NCBI RefSeq assembly: GCF_017876515.1 | Contig: NZ_JAGIOC010000001.1 | Span: 3,286,001-3,350,000, forward strand | DNA: 64,000 bases | Direction of reading: 5' to 3' | Source: Brachybacterium fresconis | GTDB taxonomy: Bacteria; Actinomycetota; Actinomycetes; Actinomycetales; Dermabacteraceae | Shown here: one piece after another, positions 8,355 to 16,975 of the stretch | Numbering within the stretch: position 1 is the stretch's first letter | Layout: each line of letters starts with the position of its first letter | Position numbers and translations under genes: made by a program | Notes under the pieces: model-generated | What the model saw: the letters and a program-made list of their open reading frames with translations, nothing else | Told to the model about the DNA's origin: nothing | The model's database searches: none

Positions 8355-9602
8355 TCAGGCCCCCGCGGTGCGGCGCAGACGCACGATGACCTCCGCGTGC
8401 GCCGTGTGGGGGAACATGTCCACGAAGCGCCCGGCGACGATGCGCAGCGAGGGCATCATCGCGAGATCGGTGGCCAGGGTCTCGGGGTTGCAGCTGGAGT
8501 AGACGACGTCGCGCACGCCGGAGGTTTCGAGCCACTCGGCCAGCTCGCCGTCGATGCCCCGACGGGGTGGGTTCACGATCACCACGTCCGGCGGGCCCTC
8601 GGGCCCGGCGGCCTCACGGATCGCCCAGCCGGTCGCGTCCGCCGCCAGGAAGGTGGCCTCGATCCGCTGGTCCGCGGCGGCTTCGCGAGCCCCGTCGATC
8701 GCGTCGGTGGACACCTCGACGCCGGTGACGCGTGCGGTGGGCAGCGCACGGGCGGCATGCAGCGCGAAGCCGCCGAGGCCGCAGTAGAGGTCCCACAGCC
8801 GCGGGGCGGGGGCGGCGCGCGCGCCGCCACCGACGGTCGCGCCCGGGGTGGCCACGCGGGTGACCGCAGCACTGGGGCTCGCGCCGGAGGTGACATGCTC
8901 CGCGGCGATCTCGCCGATCCAGCTCGCCGCCTGGCGATACAGGGAACCGGCGACCTCGGTGTTGGTCTGCAGGAAGGAGCGGGGGCGGGCGAACAGGGTC
9001 ACGTCCCCGGTGCGCACCGCGATCGAGGAGGCCCCGGCCAGGGGGATCTCCTGCTCGCCCTCGACGCGCGTGGTGTGCTCGGGATGAATGTTCGCGCTGA
9101 CCCCGATCACCGACGGGTGCGCCGCCAGCAGCGCGGGAAGATGCTCACGGATCCGCCCCAGCGCGCGCTCGCTGCGCAGCACCAGGCGCAGCAGATGCTC
9201 TCCGTCAGGGGAGGTGGTGACCAGGACGTTCTTCAGCTCGCCCCGGCGCCGCGCCACGTCGTACGGGGGCACCTGCGCCCGACGGATCAGCGCTTTGGCT
9301 CCCTCGAGGACCTCTTCGACGCCGTCGGGATACAGCGGGCAGTCGCACAGATCGGCGCCGAGCTTCTGACCGGGCAGCCCCAGGATCGGCTCCTGCGCGG
9401 TGCCGCCGACGGCCATCTTGCCGCGGGCGCGGAAGCCGCCGTCAGGCCCGAGGATCGGCTCGCCCCAGGGGACCCCGGCGGCGAGGTACGGGTCCAGCAG
9501 CTCCTCGACGCGGTCGCGGGCCTCGGAGATCTGGCGCGGCCGGGGGAGGTCCAGCAGGGTGCATGACCTGCACTCACCGGACTCGAAATGATGGCACCGC
9601 AC
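8355..9602 (-). CDS. rlmC: 23S rRNA (uracil-5-)-methyltransferase, RlmC/TrmA family
   Basis: SAM-dependent methyltransferase (415 residues) that methylates C5 of a uridine in 23S rRNA. The N-terminus MRCHHFESGECRSC matches RlmC and supplies Fe-S ligands C3, C11 and C14, with the fourth in LCDCPLYP. The SAM site is LWDLYCGLGGFALHAA, the catalytic loop is VYSSCNPETLATD, and VNPPRRGID precedes it. An alanine/glycine-rich stretch of about 25 residues before the SAM motif (SGASPSAAV to GGGARAAPAP) is an insertion. The start codon is GTG at 9602. Assignment to position U747 rather than another uridine is by similarity to RlmC only. Confidence 0.9.
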   Translation of the reverse strand: MRCHHFESGECRSCTLLDLPRPRQISEARDRVEELLDPYLAAGVPWGEPILGPDGGFRARGKMAVGGTAQEPILGLPGQKLGADLCDCPLYPDGVEEVLEGAKALIRRAQVPPYDVARRRGELKNVLVTTSPDGEHLLRLVLRSERALGRIREHLPALLAAHPSVIGVSANIHPEHTTRVEGEQEIPLAGASSIAVRTGDVTLFARPRSFLQTNTEVAGSLYRQAASWIGEIAAEHVTSGASPSAAVTRVATPGATVGGGARAAPAPRLWDLYCGLGGFALHAARALPTARVTGVEVSTDAIDGAREAAADQRIEATFLAADATGWAIREAAGPEGPPDVVIVNPPRRGIDGELAEWLETSGVRDVVYSSCNPETLATDLAMMPSLRIVAGRFVDMFPHTAHAEVIVRLRRTAGA

Positions 9603-9894
9603 CCGGGCAGTCTACGAGGCCGGCGAGAGGTCGGCGGTGGGCGGGTGCGATCGTGCGTCGGCGTGCCGACGACGCGGTCCGGAGGGCTCTGCGAGGACAC
9701 CGGAGGCCGCGCGTCATCCGTCGGGCCCCTCCGGTACCGTCCGGAACGGGTCACGAGACGCGGCTGCACTCCTTCGACAGAGGCCGCGCGGCAACCGGAA
9801 CCGAGCCCGGTGCCTGTCGAGGAAGACCCGGCCGGAGGGCGACCGCCCGTCCGGTCAGCGAGCCCGGGAGGGCCCACGTCGGAAGGCCGCCGTC

Positions 9895-11022
9895 ATGCAG
9901 CACGAGCACGAGGACCAGCACGAGGACGATCCCTACGCCGTCACCTGGCAGGACCAGCTGATCGAGCTGGATCTGCCGGGCGTCGGCCCGATCACCGCCT
10001 GCGGCGACCCCGCGCTGTTCGCCGCGCCGGGGACCGGTGGAGGTCCCTGGGATGCGAACCCTGAGACCGGGGGCCCCGCGGACGAGGCCCCCGCAGTCGA
10101 GGCTCCCGCGGACGAGGCCCCCGAGGAAACGGCCTTCCGACGCCGCAGGCCGACCACCCCGCCCCCGCGCCGGACCGTGCGCACGACGCTGAGCGGCCGG
10201 GAGCCCCTCGAGCTCGAGCGCACCTGGCTGGTGGTGCCCGCGCTCGGGCCGGTGCTGTCCTCGGCCGACGCCCTGGGCACCGTCGTGGCCGATCTCAGCG
10301 GCCGGGAGGCGCCGCTCGAAGTGCGTCCCATCCGTGGTGAGCCGCCGGCGGCTCCACCGAGTCGGGAGGGTGCTCGGGCCGGTGCTCCGCTCGACGGGCC
10401 GGCCGGCGGCGGAGCGCGACCCGTGCGCTCGCGCGATGTCGGCTGGTTCCGTCGGCCTGCCATCGCCGCCGCACTGCGCAGACGGGGAGGGATGGTCGCC
10501 ACCGGGGCACTGGTGGGGCCCCGGCGCGAATGGTTCGAACCCGCCGTCGCGGCGCGAGAGGACCTCCTGGCCGCTCACCCGGACCAGGCGCTCGAGCGGG
10601 TGCTGCGGGTCGCGGTCGACCACGGGCAGGTCGCGGTGCTTCGCATCGGTCCCGGCGGACTCGACGTGGTCCCCACCGGTGCAGACCCGCGCGTTCCGAT
10701 GCTGTCGGGACTCGAGCTGCTGGTCACCGCGCGTCCCTCGCCCTGCCCTCTGCAGGGGAAGGACGACTGCGCGCCGTGTCGCCCCCACGGCGGGCCCTGG
10801 GTCCGCTCAGCACAGGCGGCGCAGCTGGACTGGGAGGCCCGACGGGCGCAGGCGCTCGCCGTCCAGTCCTGTGGGGTGTGCTTCGGGGAGGCCCTGCCGC
10901 CGGAGGCGGATCAGCCGCAGGTGCCCCGGCTGGGACGGCGGGCAGCGGTGACGGAGATCAACCGGCTCCACCTGCGCGGTGGCGAGGTGGTGCGGATCGA
11001 TCCGATCGCCCCGCCGCGGTGA
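9895..11022 (+). CDS. hypothetical protein with cysteine clusters
   Basis: A 375-residue protein that I do not recognise. Residues 45-80 are a low-complexity alanine/proline/glutamate segment with repeated DEAPxxEAPADEAP. The rest is globular, and the C-terminal part has cysteines C284, C292, C295, C326 and C329 (CPLQG, CAPC, CGVC), which look like zinc ligands. No membrane segment or signal peptide. The ATG at 9895 has GGAAGG about 8 nt upstream; the frame is open further upstream, but that part lacks codon bias. It diverges from rlmC. A role in nucleic-acid binding is possible from the cysteine pairs but unproven. Confidence 0.72.
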   Translation: MQHEHEDQHEDDPYAVTWQDQLIELDLPGVGPITACGDPALFAAPGTGGGPWDANPETGGPADEAPAVEAPADEAPEETAFRRRRPTTPPPRRTVRTTLSGREPLELERTWLVVPALGPVLSSADALGTVVADLSGREAPLEVRPIRGEPPAAPPSREGARAGAPLDGPAGGGARPVRSRDVGWFRRPAIAAALRRRGGMVATGALVGPRREWFEPAVAAREDLLAAHPDQALERVLRVAVDHGQVAVLRIGPGGLDVVPTGADPRVPMLSGLELLVTARPSPCPLQGKDDCAPCRPHGGPWVRSAQAAQLDWEARRAQALAVQSCGVCFGEALPPEADQPQVPRLGRRAAVTEINRLHLRGGEVVRIDPIAPPR

Positions 11023-11060
11023 GGGTGAGCGGGTGCGGTCGGGCGGGTGGGCCAGGGCGG

Positions 11061-11134
11061 GGCCTCGGATCCGGTGGCGCTATACGAGCATCCGAGGCCC
11101 CAGGGGCGGTTCCTTGCTCGCAGAGCGCCACTGG
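11061..11134. repeat. imperfect palindrome with alternative hairpin (family B)
   Basis: CCGGTGGCGCTATACGAGCA (11071-11090) pairs with TGCTCGCAGAGCGCCACTGG (11115-11134) with 3 non-Watson-Crick positions. The first part can instead fold through GGCCTCGGAT (11061-11070) and ATCCGAGGCC (11090-11099), a perfect 10-bp stem, so the two structures exclude each other. It lies in a convergent gap. GGCGCTATACGAGCATC recurs in the palindrome inside nadB at 31525. Confidence 0.75.
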
Positions 11135-11141
11135 CTGAGAT

Positions 11142-11295
11142 GAGCGGTGCCGGAGCAGGCGGCTGGGTATCGGGGCTGCGTCGAGCGGTGCCGGAGCAGG
11201 CGGCTGGGCATCGGGCTGCGTCGAGCGGTGCCGGAGCAGGCGGCTGGGCATCGGGCTGCGTCGAGCGGTGCCGGGACGGGCAGCTGGGCATCGGG
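11142..11295. repeat. 40-bp tandem repeat, about 3.8 copies
   Basis: The unit begins GAGCGGTGCCGGAGCAGGCG and runs 40-41 bp; the first three copies are almost identical and the fourth is partial and diverged. It fills most of the 318-bp gap between convergent genes. Frames through it (repeated PAPAPLD on the minus strand) have no start or codon bias of a real gene. Confidence 0.9.
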
Positions 11296-11340
11296 CCAGG
11301 ACCGACGACGGCGGGCGGGTCAGCTCACGGGCGGGTCAGC

Positions 11341-11808
11341 TCAGGAGAACCACTGCGTGGGCGGGCCCAGGGACAGCAGCACCGAGAACACCACCGCCAC
11401 CACGACGATCGCGATCACGGCCGCCGGGAGGGGATGGCGCAGCGCGAGGGCGGCGACCTTCTCCGGAGCGCTCCGGCCCGGCTCCGTGCGCAGCCTCCAG
11501 CTCTCCTCGAGCATTCCGCGGCGTCGTGCCCGGTGCTCGAAGGGCACCGTCATGTACGGGATGATCGCTGAGCCGAGGCCCAGCAGGAGATCGCGGATCC
11601 TCCAGTGCTGGTCGACCGCGACCAGCACCGTCACCACGATGTAGGCGAGGAAGGTGAAGCCGTGCAGGCCGCCACCGATGCGCACCAGGAGCTCGGTGGA
11701 CTGCAGCACGTACTTCACGAACATGCCGGCCAGCAGCAGGGTCCAGGTGACCATCTCGGCGAGGGCGAGGACTCGGTACAGGCGCGACGGCGTCGAGATC
11801 AGATGCAT
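11341..11808 (-). CDS. DUF3817 family membrane protein
   Basis: Small integral membrane protein (155 residues) of the DUF3817 type. Membrane segments fall at about 9-28 (YRVLALAEMVTWTLLLAGMF), 45-65, 73-92 and 125-148. The family core LAEMVTWTLLLAGMFVKY and GGLHGFTFLAYI is intact. Charged tail segments lie between the third and fourth helices. The ATG at 11808 has no Shine-Dalgarno but lies 6 nt after CACGAT, so it is likely leaderless. It is divergent from the GPP34 gene with about 100 bp between starts. The molecular function of the family is unknown; it is often fused or adjacent to transporters. Confidence 0.85.
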   Translation of the reverse strand: MHLISTPSRLYRVLALAEMVTWTLLLAGMFVKYVLQSTELLVRIGGGLHGFTFLAYIVVTVLVAVDQHWRIRDLLLGLGSAIIPYMTVPFEHRARRRGMLEESWRLRTEPGRSAPEKVAALALRHPLPAAVIAIVVVAVVFSVLLSLGPPTQWFS

Positions 11809-11814
11809 ACGACC

Positions 11815-11820
11815 ATCGTG
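11815..11820 (-). promoter_or_regulatory. -10 hexamer CACGAT of a leaderless promoter (DUF3817 gene)
   Basis: On the minus strand CACGAT is followed by 6 nt and the ATG, with no Shine-Dalgarno. Confidence 0.45.
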
Positions 11821-11910
11821 CCAGGAGCACCTGAGCCTCGACCGAGGACCGACCACCCTCCGACGATCGGCGGATGCCGACGGGGCGATGCCGCGGACCA
11901 CACTGGAGGC

Positions 11911-12567
11911 ATGACGACCACGACGACGATCCCCGCAGAGCTGTTCCTGCTGCTGACCAACGACGCCGGCCGCCAGGAAGCCACCCAGTACCGTCGCCAG
12001 GCCCTGGCCGGAGCAGCCGTCGCGGAGCTGGTGCTGCGCGAGAAGGTCGAGGTGTCCGAGGAGCGCAGCCCCCGGGTACAGGTCACCGACCCCACCTCGC
12101 TGGGGATCCCCGTCCTGGACCAGGCTCTCGGCGCCCTCACCGAGCTGGACGGTCGGCGCCTGCGCTCCGTCATCTCCCATCGCAGCCTGGACCTCACGGA
12201 GGTCATCGGCGAATCGATGGGCGCCGCCGGCGCCGTGACCCGCAAGGACGGCTGGTTCGTGACCTCCTGGCCCGCGCAGGACGCCTCCCTCGAATCCGCG
12301 CTGCGTGCGCGTCTCGCCACGGCGATCCGGGAGCCGGGCCGGGCCAGCCTGCAGGACGGCATCCTCCTGGAGATGCTGCGCTCCCTGCGCATCGCCCACC
12401 GGATCCTGCGCGAGGACCTCGAGGGGATGTCGCGCCGCGAGATCGATGCCGCCATCGCCGCTCTCGAGATCGACGCCCCCGCCGCGACGGCGGTCCGGAG
12501 AGTCATGGACGACATGAGCGCCGCGATGATCGCGGTCACCGCGGGCGCCGGCGCGTCCGCGGGCTGA
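11911..12567 (+). CDS. GPP34 family phosphoprotein (GOLPH3-like)
   Basis: 218-residue soluble protein of the GPP34 family, in eukaryotes a phosphoinositide-binding Golgi protein; bacterial members are of unknown role and are common in actinobacteria. The family start (AELFLLLTNDAGR, then ALAGAAVAELVLREKV) and the middle (DQALGALTELDGRRLRSVIS) are present, followed by the helical part with LLEMLRSLRIAHRIL. GGAGGC lies just before the ATG. It converges with hrpB. It may bind membranes peripherally; no membrane segment is present. Confidence 0.88.
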   Translation: MTTTTTIPAELFLLLTNDAGRQEATQYRRQALAGAAVAELVLREKVEVSEERSPRVQVTDPTSLGIPVLDQALGALTELDGRRLRSVISHRSLDLTEVIGESMGAAGAVTRKDGWFVTSWPAQDASLESALRARLATAIREPGRASLQDGILLEMLRSLRIAHRILREDLEGMSRREIDAAIAALEIDAPAATAVRRVMDDMSAAMIAVTAGAGASAG

Positions 12568-12651
12568 GCAGCGGCCTCCATGCCTCATCGACTGCTTCAT
12601 GCGGGCTGAGCAACGCTCCCGGAGAATCCAGGCCCTCGTCGTGCGGGCTGA

Positions 12652-15228
12652 TCAGGGGCCCCTGCGGCTCTGGCCCTGCTTCGTGCGCGCGGTCGCCGGA
12701 GCCGTCCACGGGTCCTCCGGCCAGGGGTGCTTGGGATAGCGGCCGCGCATCTCCTTGCGCACCTGCCGGTACGGCCCGTCCCAGAAGGAGCGCAGGTCGT
12801 CGGTGACCGCGAGCGGCCGACGGGCGGGGGAGAGCAGATGGAACAGCACCGGGACCCGGCCCCGCACCAGGTACGGGGTCTCGGCCAGACCGAAGACCTC
12901 CTGCAGCTTCACCGCGACGACGGGACGGCCGTCCTCGGCGTCGGGCTCGGGGTAGTCGACGCGGGCGCTGGAGCCGGAGGGGACCGCGAGCCGCTCGGGC
13001 ACCAGCGCGGCCAGCTCGGAGGCCTCCGGCCAGGGCAGCAGGGACCGCAGCGCGCTGGTCACGTCGACCGAGGCCAGCCGTGTGGTGCGGCCCGACAGCT
13101 GCGGGGCGAGCCAGGTCTCCAGGTGCTCGAGCAGGTGGTCCTCGTCCATCGCGGGCCAGGGCGCGCCGAGCTCCCGGTGCAGCAGGGCCAGTCGGGCGCG
13201 CAGCGAACGCGCCGCCCCGTTCATCTCCAGCGCCGCGAGCCCGCGGGAGCGCACCTGCGCCAGCACGGCCGGAACGGTGTCCGCGGCGGTCGCGGCCACC
13301 GGGGTGGAGGCCAGCTCGATCGCCCCGAGCGCCCGACGCTCCCGCGCCCGCACCGCTCCGCCCTCCAGATGCGCGGTGCGCCGGGAGACCAGCAGATCCG
13401 CTCCGGCGAGATGGGCGTCCTGCTCGCTCAGCGGCGCGGCGGCGCGGATCACGGCGCCGGTGCCGTCCGCCGCGCGGCCCTCGGCCCGCTGCACCTCCCA
13501 GACGGCCAGCCACTCGCGGCCCAGCAGGCCGCTGCCTTCGGGCAGCGCGGCCCGGGTGCCGGAGGCGAGCAGGTAGGAGCGGGAGCCGTCGGCCGTGCGG
13601 CGGGCGATCCGCTCGGGCCGGGCCAGGGCGAGGACCGCCCCGGCCTGCTCGGCGACGTCGGCCGCGGTGAGCGACGCGGCGGGAGCGCCGCGGCGTCCGT
13701 CGCGGTCGGCGTCGGCCGCGATCCGCGCGAGGCGGTCCCGCTCGCGTCGCCATCTCTCGGCGCCCGCGGCGCGGCCGGCGCGCAGGTCCGTGAGGAGCCG
13801 GGACAGGTCCGCGCCCGTCGGCCGGTGGTCGTCGGAGACGGCGGCGACCACTTCGGCAGCGGTGCGGGCGGCGTCCTTCCCGGGCAGGCGCTGCGCCCCG
13901 TCGACCAGGGCACGGGCCTCGCGCACCCCGACGGGCAGGCGGGCCACGCGGGTCCCGGACGCGGTGGGGCGGCCGTCGGCGTCCACCAGGCCGAGGGCCT
14001 GCAAGGTCTGCTCGGCGGCGGCGATCTCCCGGGGCGGGGGCGGGGTGAGCAGCGGCAGCCCCTCGCCACGGGGCGTGCCCCAGCAGGCCATCGCCAGGGC
14101 CGCATCGGTGAGATCAGTGGCCGTGATCTCCGGCGGGGACTGCGCCGGCATCCCGGCCAGATCGGACTGCGCGAAGACCCGCACCGCGGCGCCCGGTCCC
14201 TGACGGGCGGCACGGCCGGCCCGCTGCTCGGCCGCTGCCCGCGAGGCGCTGACCGTGACCAGCCCGGACATGTCCCGGCCGCGGTCCCGCCGCACCTGGC
14301 GGGAGAGCCCCGCATCGACCACCAGATGCACACCCGGCACGGTCAGGGAGCTCTCCGCGAGCGCGGTCGAGACCACGATCCGCGGCGGCTCCCCGGGGCG
14401 GCGGCCGCCGGTGGCGCGGTCCTGCTGGGCGGCCGGGAGGCGGCCGTGGAGGGCGAGCACCTCGACCTCGTCGCCGACCAGGCTCTGCACGCGGGAGACC
14501 ACCTCGTCGACCTCCCGCGCACCGGGGACGAAGACCAGCGCATCGGTGCCCTGCTCCCGCTGGGCCCGGGCCGTCGTGCGGGCGAGGTGATCGAGGTACT
14601 CACGGGTGACGCCGCGGGCATCGAGCCGCAGGGCGGGGGAGGGGGCGTAGGAGACGGCCAGCGGATGCAGGGCGCTGGGCACCTCGACGATCGCGGCGCC
14701 GTCCAGCACGCCGGCCACCGCCGCCGCATCGAGCGTCGCCGACATCGCTCCGACCAGCAGGTCCTCCCGCAGCTGCCGGGCCTCGGCGAGCATCCCCAGC
14801 AGCAGATCCGTCTCCAGCGACCGCTCGTGGACCTCGTCGAGCACCACCGCGGCCACGCCCGGCAGCTCCGGATCCGCGAGCAGACGCCGCAGCAGCACCC
14901 CCGGGGTGAGCATCTCGACCTGTGTGCCCGCACCGACCTGCCGCTGACCGCGCACGGTGAAGCCGACGGGACCGCCGAGAGACGAGCCGTCCAGCTGGGC
15001 CAGCCGCCGGGCTGCGGCCCGCACGGCTACTCGACGGGGCTGGGTGACCAGTGTGAGACCGGCGGAGACGTTCGCGACCAGGGGCGGAACCAGTGTCGTC
15101 TTGCCGGTGCCGGGTGGAGCGGTGACGACCATCGCGCCGGCGTCGGCGGCGGTCCCGAGCTCGGCGCGCGCCGCGGCGACCGGCAGCCCCGCGCCGATGG
15201 CGTCGAGGTCGAAGCGGTGCGGCTCCAC
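12652..15228 (-). CDS. hrpB: ATP-dependent RNA helicase HrpB (DEAH/RHA family)
   Basis: DExH-box helicase of 858 residues, close to the usual 800-850. The Walker A motif PPGTGKTT is at residues 38-45, motif Ia-like TQPRR near 62, the DEVH box (VVLDEVHERSL) near 135, SAT (VGAMSATLD) next, then the second RecA domain with VVSTALAESSLTV and QRAGRAARQGPG. The C-terminal HrpB domain ends FWDGPYRQVRKEMRGRYPKH, a strong family marker. It starts 10 nt after the lipoprotein gene, so the two are probably cotranscribed. Its RNA substrate is not established in most bacteria. Confidence 0.94.
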   Translation of the reverse strand: MEPHRFDLDAIGAGLPVAAARAELGTAADAGAMVVTAPPGTGKTTLVPPLVANVSAGLTLVTQPRRVAVRAAARRLAQLDGSSLGGPVGFTVRGQRQVGAGTQVEMLTPGVLLRRLLADPELPGVAAVVLDEVHERSLETDLLLGMLAEARQLREDLLVGAMSATLDAAAVAGVLDGAAIVEVPSALHPLAVSYAPSPALRLDARGVTREYLDHLARTTARAQREQGTDALVFVPGAREVDEVVSRVQSLVGDEVEVLALHGRLPAAQQDRATGGRRPGEPPRIVVSTALAESSLTVPGVHLVVDAGLSRQVRRDRGRDMSGLVTVSASRAAAEQRAGRAARQGPGAAVRVFAQSDLAGMPAQSPPEITATDLTDAALAMACWGTPRGEGLPLLTPPPPREIAAAEQTLQALGLVDADGRPTASGTRVARLPVGVREARALVDGAQRLPGKDAARTAAEVVAAVSDDHRPTGADLSRLLTDLRAGRAAGAERWRRERDRLARIAADADRDGRRGAPAASLTAADVAEQAGAVLALARPERIARRTADGSRSYLLASGTRAALPEGSGLLGREWLAVWEVQRAEGRAADGTGAVIRAAAPLSEQDAHLAGADLLVSRRTAHLEGGAVRARERRALGAIELASTPVAATAADTVPAVLAQVRSRGLAALEMNGAARSLRARLALLHRELGAPWPAMDEDHLLEHLETWLAPQLSGRTTRLASVDVTSALRSLLPWPEASELAALVPERLAVPSGSSARVDYPEPDAEDGRPVVAVKLQEVFGLAETPYLVRGRVPVLFHLLSPARRPLAVTDDLRSFWDGPYRQVRKEMRGRYPKHPWPEDPWTAPATARTKQGQSRRGP

Positions 15229-15238
15229 GGTCCCGGGC

Positions 15239-15778
15239 TCAGTTGATGAGATCGAACTCGACCTGCTCGGTCTCCTCGCAGACGCTGGTCACCGAGAGGG
15301 TCCACAGGTCGATGGTGACCGTCTCTCCGAGGGTGATGCCCTCGATCTCCCGGGGATCGCCGTCGCCGAGGGTGGCCGTGAGCCGGGCATCCGCCCCGTC
15401 GATGCCGGCCGCCTCGATGGTCAGCGATTCCCCGGCGCGCTCGGGCAGGTCCGGGGTGCCGGTCCCGCCCACCTCCGCGTAGTAGGCGCCCTCCCCGGAG
15501 CAGGGCTCGGGCGGTTCGAAGCCGTCCGGTGCCGGGGTCACGGGGTACGGGTCCTGGGGGAGCGCGGCAGCGGTCTGCCCGCCGCCGTCGGACGCGCCGG
15601 ACCCGTCGGAGGCGCCCCCGCCGCCGTCGGAGGCCCCACCGCCGTCGGAGGCCGCCGGGGCACCCTCCGGAGCCGGCTCGTCCCCACCGGTGCATCCGGC
15701 GGCGAGCACGGTGAGGGCGAACAGGGCACCGACGAGTCGGGCGCGGGCGGAGCAGAGGGGTGGGGCGCTGGGGGACAC
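15239..15778 (-). CDS. secreted lipoprotein with Ser/Asp/Gly-rich linker
   Basis: 179-residue predicted lipoprotein. The signal peptide ends at lipobox LAAGC with the lipidated cysteine at about 29. Residues 40-75 are a low-complexity linker made of repeated ASDGGG-like units, followed by a globular domain of about 95 residues with two cysteines (EPCSGEG, VTSVCEE) that could form a disulfide on the cell surface. GTG at 15778 is chosen because GAGG lies 6-7 nt upstream; an in-frame GTG 12 nt earlier is possible. It is just upstream of hrpB on the same strand. Function unknown. Confidence 0.82.
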   Translation of the reverse strand: MSPSAPPLCSARARLVGALFALTVLAAGCTGGDEPAPEGAPAASDGGGASDGGGGASDGSGASDGGGQTAAALPQDPYPVTPAPDGFEPPEPCSGEGAYYAEVGGTGTPDLPERAGESLTIEAAGIDGADARLTATLGDGDPREIEGITLGETVTIDLWTLSVTSVCEETEQVEFDLIN

Positions 15779-15885
15779 GCGGTACCTCACAGGTCGGGCG
15801 ACGTGGACGGACCCACGGTACGTCAGGCATCCCGGCATGCCACCATCGAAGCGCACCGGCACGATGCAGCGAGGAAGGGGAGGCC

Positions 15886-16728
15886 ATGAGTGCGGAAGGA
15901 CGCTCGTCGCCGCGGCCCACCCCGATGGCTCTGGGCGGGCGCACGGACCCCGCGCGCCGGGTCCGCCCCGTGGATTACTCCGCGACCGGCCGGACCGCGG
16001 CGACCCCGGTCTCCGAACCGGCGACCGGGTCGACCACGGGACGATCGACCACGGCGGGGACCGCGATGACGGGCCGGGCAGCGGCGGGATCGGCGGATCC
16101 GACCGATCAGCCCTCCGATGTACTTCCGCGCCGCCGGGCCCGGACCCTGGAGCCGTCGCAGGCGCTGTCGACGCCGCCGACCGACGCCGTGCACACCCTC
16201 GCCCCCGAGGACCCGCGGCCGCTGCCCCGCCCCCTGCGGGTGGACGAGGCGGAGATCCGGACCGTCGGCGTGAGCGTGCTGACCACCGCTCGGATCGTGG
16301 AGGCGGTCGCCGATCCGCAGGACGCCTGGACGGCCGACGCCGGGGCCAGCGACCACTTCCTGCGCGGGGACCTCGTGGTGCAGGTGCGGCGGGCGGACAA
16401 CGTCGTGATCGGGGCGTTCTCGGCCCGATATGCGCTCTCGGTCCGGCCCGAGGAGTACGAGAGCGCGCTCGATGTCGCCGACGACGCCGCCGGGCCGAGC
16501 GCCCGCGGCGGGGGGGGCACCCGCCATCCCACCAGCCGACGGGAGCTGCTGGCACGCCTGGAGGATGCCGGGTTCGTGATCACGCCGGGCTCGACCCACG
16601 GGCGCGTCACCCATCCGGAGCATCCGGGACTGGTGGTGCCGTTCGCCTCCACCCCGTCGGACCGGCGCTTCACCCGCCATGCCGTGGCCCAGATCCGGCG
16701 TGTGTTCGGGATCGATCTGCGGCGCTGA
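15886..16728 (+). CDS. protein with disordered N-terminus and HicA-like C-terminal fold
   Basis: 280 residues with a strong GGAAGGGGAGG Shine-Dalgarno. Residues 1-115 are low complexity (Thr/Pro/Ala/Arg-rich). Residues 116-205 form an unknown domain starting RVDEAEIRTVGVSVLTTARI. From about 216 to 280 the sequence reads RRELLARLEDAGF, GSTHGRVTHP, LVVPFAST and AVAQIRRVFGID. This is the order and spacing of the HicA/YcfA small dsRNA-binding fold, including the histidine in the G-S-x-H position. An 8-G run at 16510-16517 lies just before that domain and could slip. No HicB-like partner is adjacent. A toxin role is not implied. Confidence 0.7.
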   Translation: MSAEGRSSPRPTPMALGGRTDPARRVRPVDYSATGRTAATPVSEPATGSTTGRSTTAGTAMTGRAAAGSADPTDQPSDVLPRRRARTLEPSQALSTPPTDAVHTLAPEDPRPLPRPLRVDEAEIRTVGVSVLTTARIVEAVADPQDAWTADAGASDHFLRGDLVVQVRRADNVVIGAFSARYALSVRPEEYESALDVADDAAGPSARGGGGTRHPTSRRELLARLEDAGFVITPGSTHGRVTHPEHPGLVVPFASTPSDRRFTRHAVAQIRRVFGIDLRR

Positions 16729-16754
16729 GGACCCTCGGGCACGTCCTGTGATGA

Positions 16755-16830
16755 CCCCCGGACGAGAAAGCGCCCCCGGACGAGAATGCGCCCCCGGACG
16801 AGAAAGTGCCCCGGACGAGAAAGTGCCCCG
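16755..16830. repeat. short tandem repeat, 17-19 bp unit, four copies
   Basis: Four copies of CCCCGGACGAGAAAGYGC-like units in a row, each starting CCCCGGACGAGAA. It lies between the HicA-like gene and the MerR gene in a 247-bp gap and leads directly into the hairpin at 16826. Confidence 0.9.
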
Positions 16831-16851
16831 GCCCGTCCCCACGGGCCGGGG
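16826..16851 (+). terminator. stable hairpin after the HicA-like gene
   Basis: CCCCGGCCCGT and ACGGGCCGGGG form a perfect 11-bp stem with a CCCC loop, followed by CCATCCCTTT. It suits termination of the plus-strand gene and could also act on the convergent MerR gene. Confidence 0.65.
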
Positions 16852-16975
16852 CCATCCCTTTCCCCCGCGTCCCCGGATGAGCGGAATCCGCCTCCTCCTC
16901 AGTCAGCGGTTCCTCCGGTGACGCGTTGAGACGAGTACACACCCCGTCCCCCAAAAAGCTCTGCGACAGCGCTGT

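Noticed and set aside
10530-10545. GGTTCGAACCC resembling a tRNA T-arm
   Set aside because: It lies inside a well-supported gene and no cloverleaf can be built around it.
9895-11022. Zinc-ribbon nucleic-acid-binding annotation for the cysteine-cluster protein
   Set aside because: The cysteine spacing is suggestive but no known family pattern is complete, so it stays hypothetical.
10911-11291. Minus-strand frame rich in PAPAPLD repeats
   Set aside because: Product of the 40-bp array read in one frame; overlaps the plus-strand gene end and lacks a Shine-Dalgarno.
16670-16954. Minus-strand frame with repeated FSSGG motifs across 16755-16830
   Set aside because: The motif is only the translation of the non-coding tandem repeat; no start signal, and it overlaps the end of the HicA-like gene.
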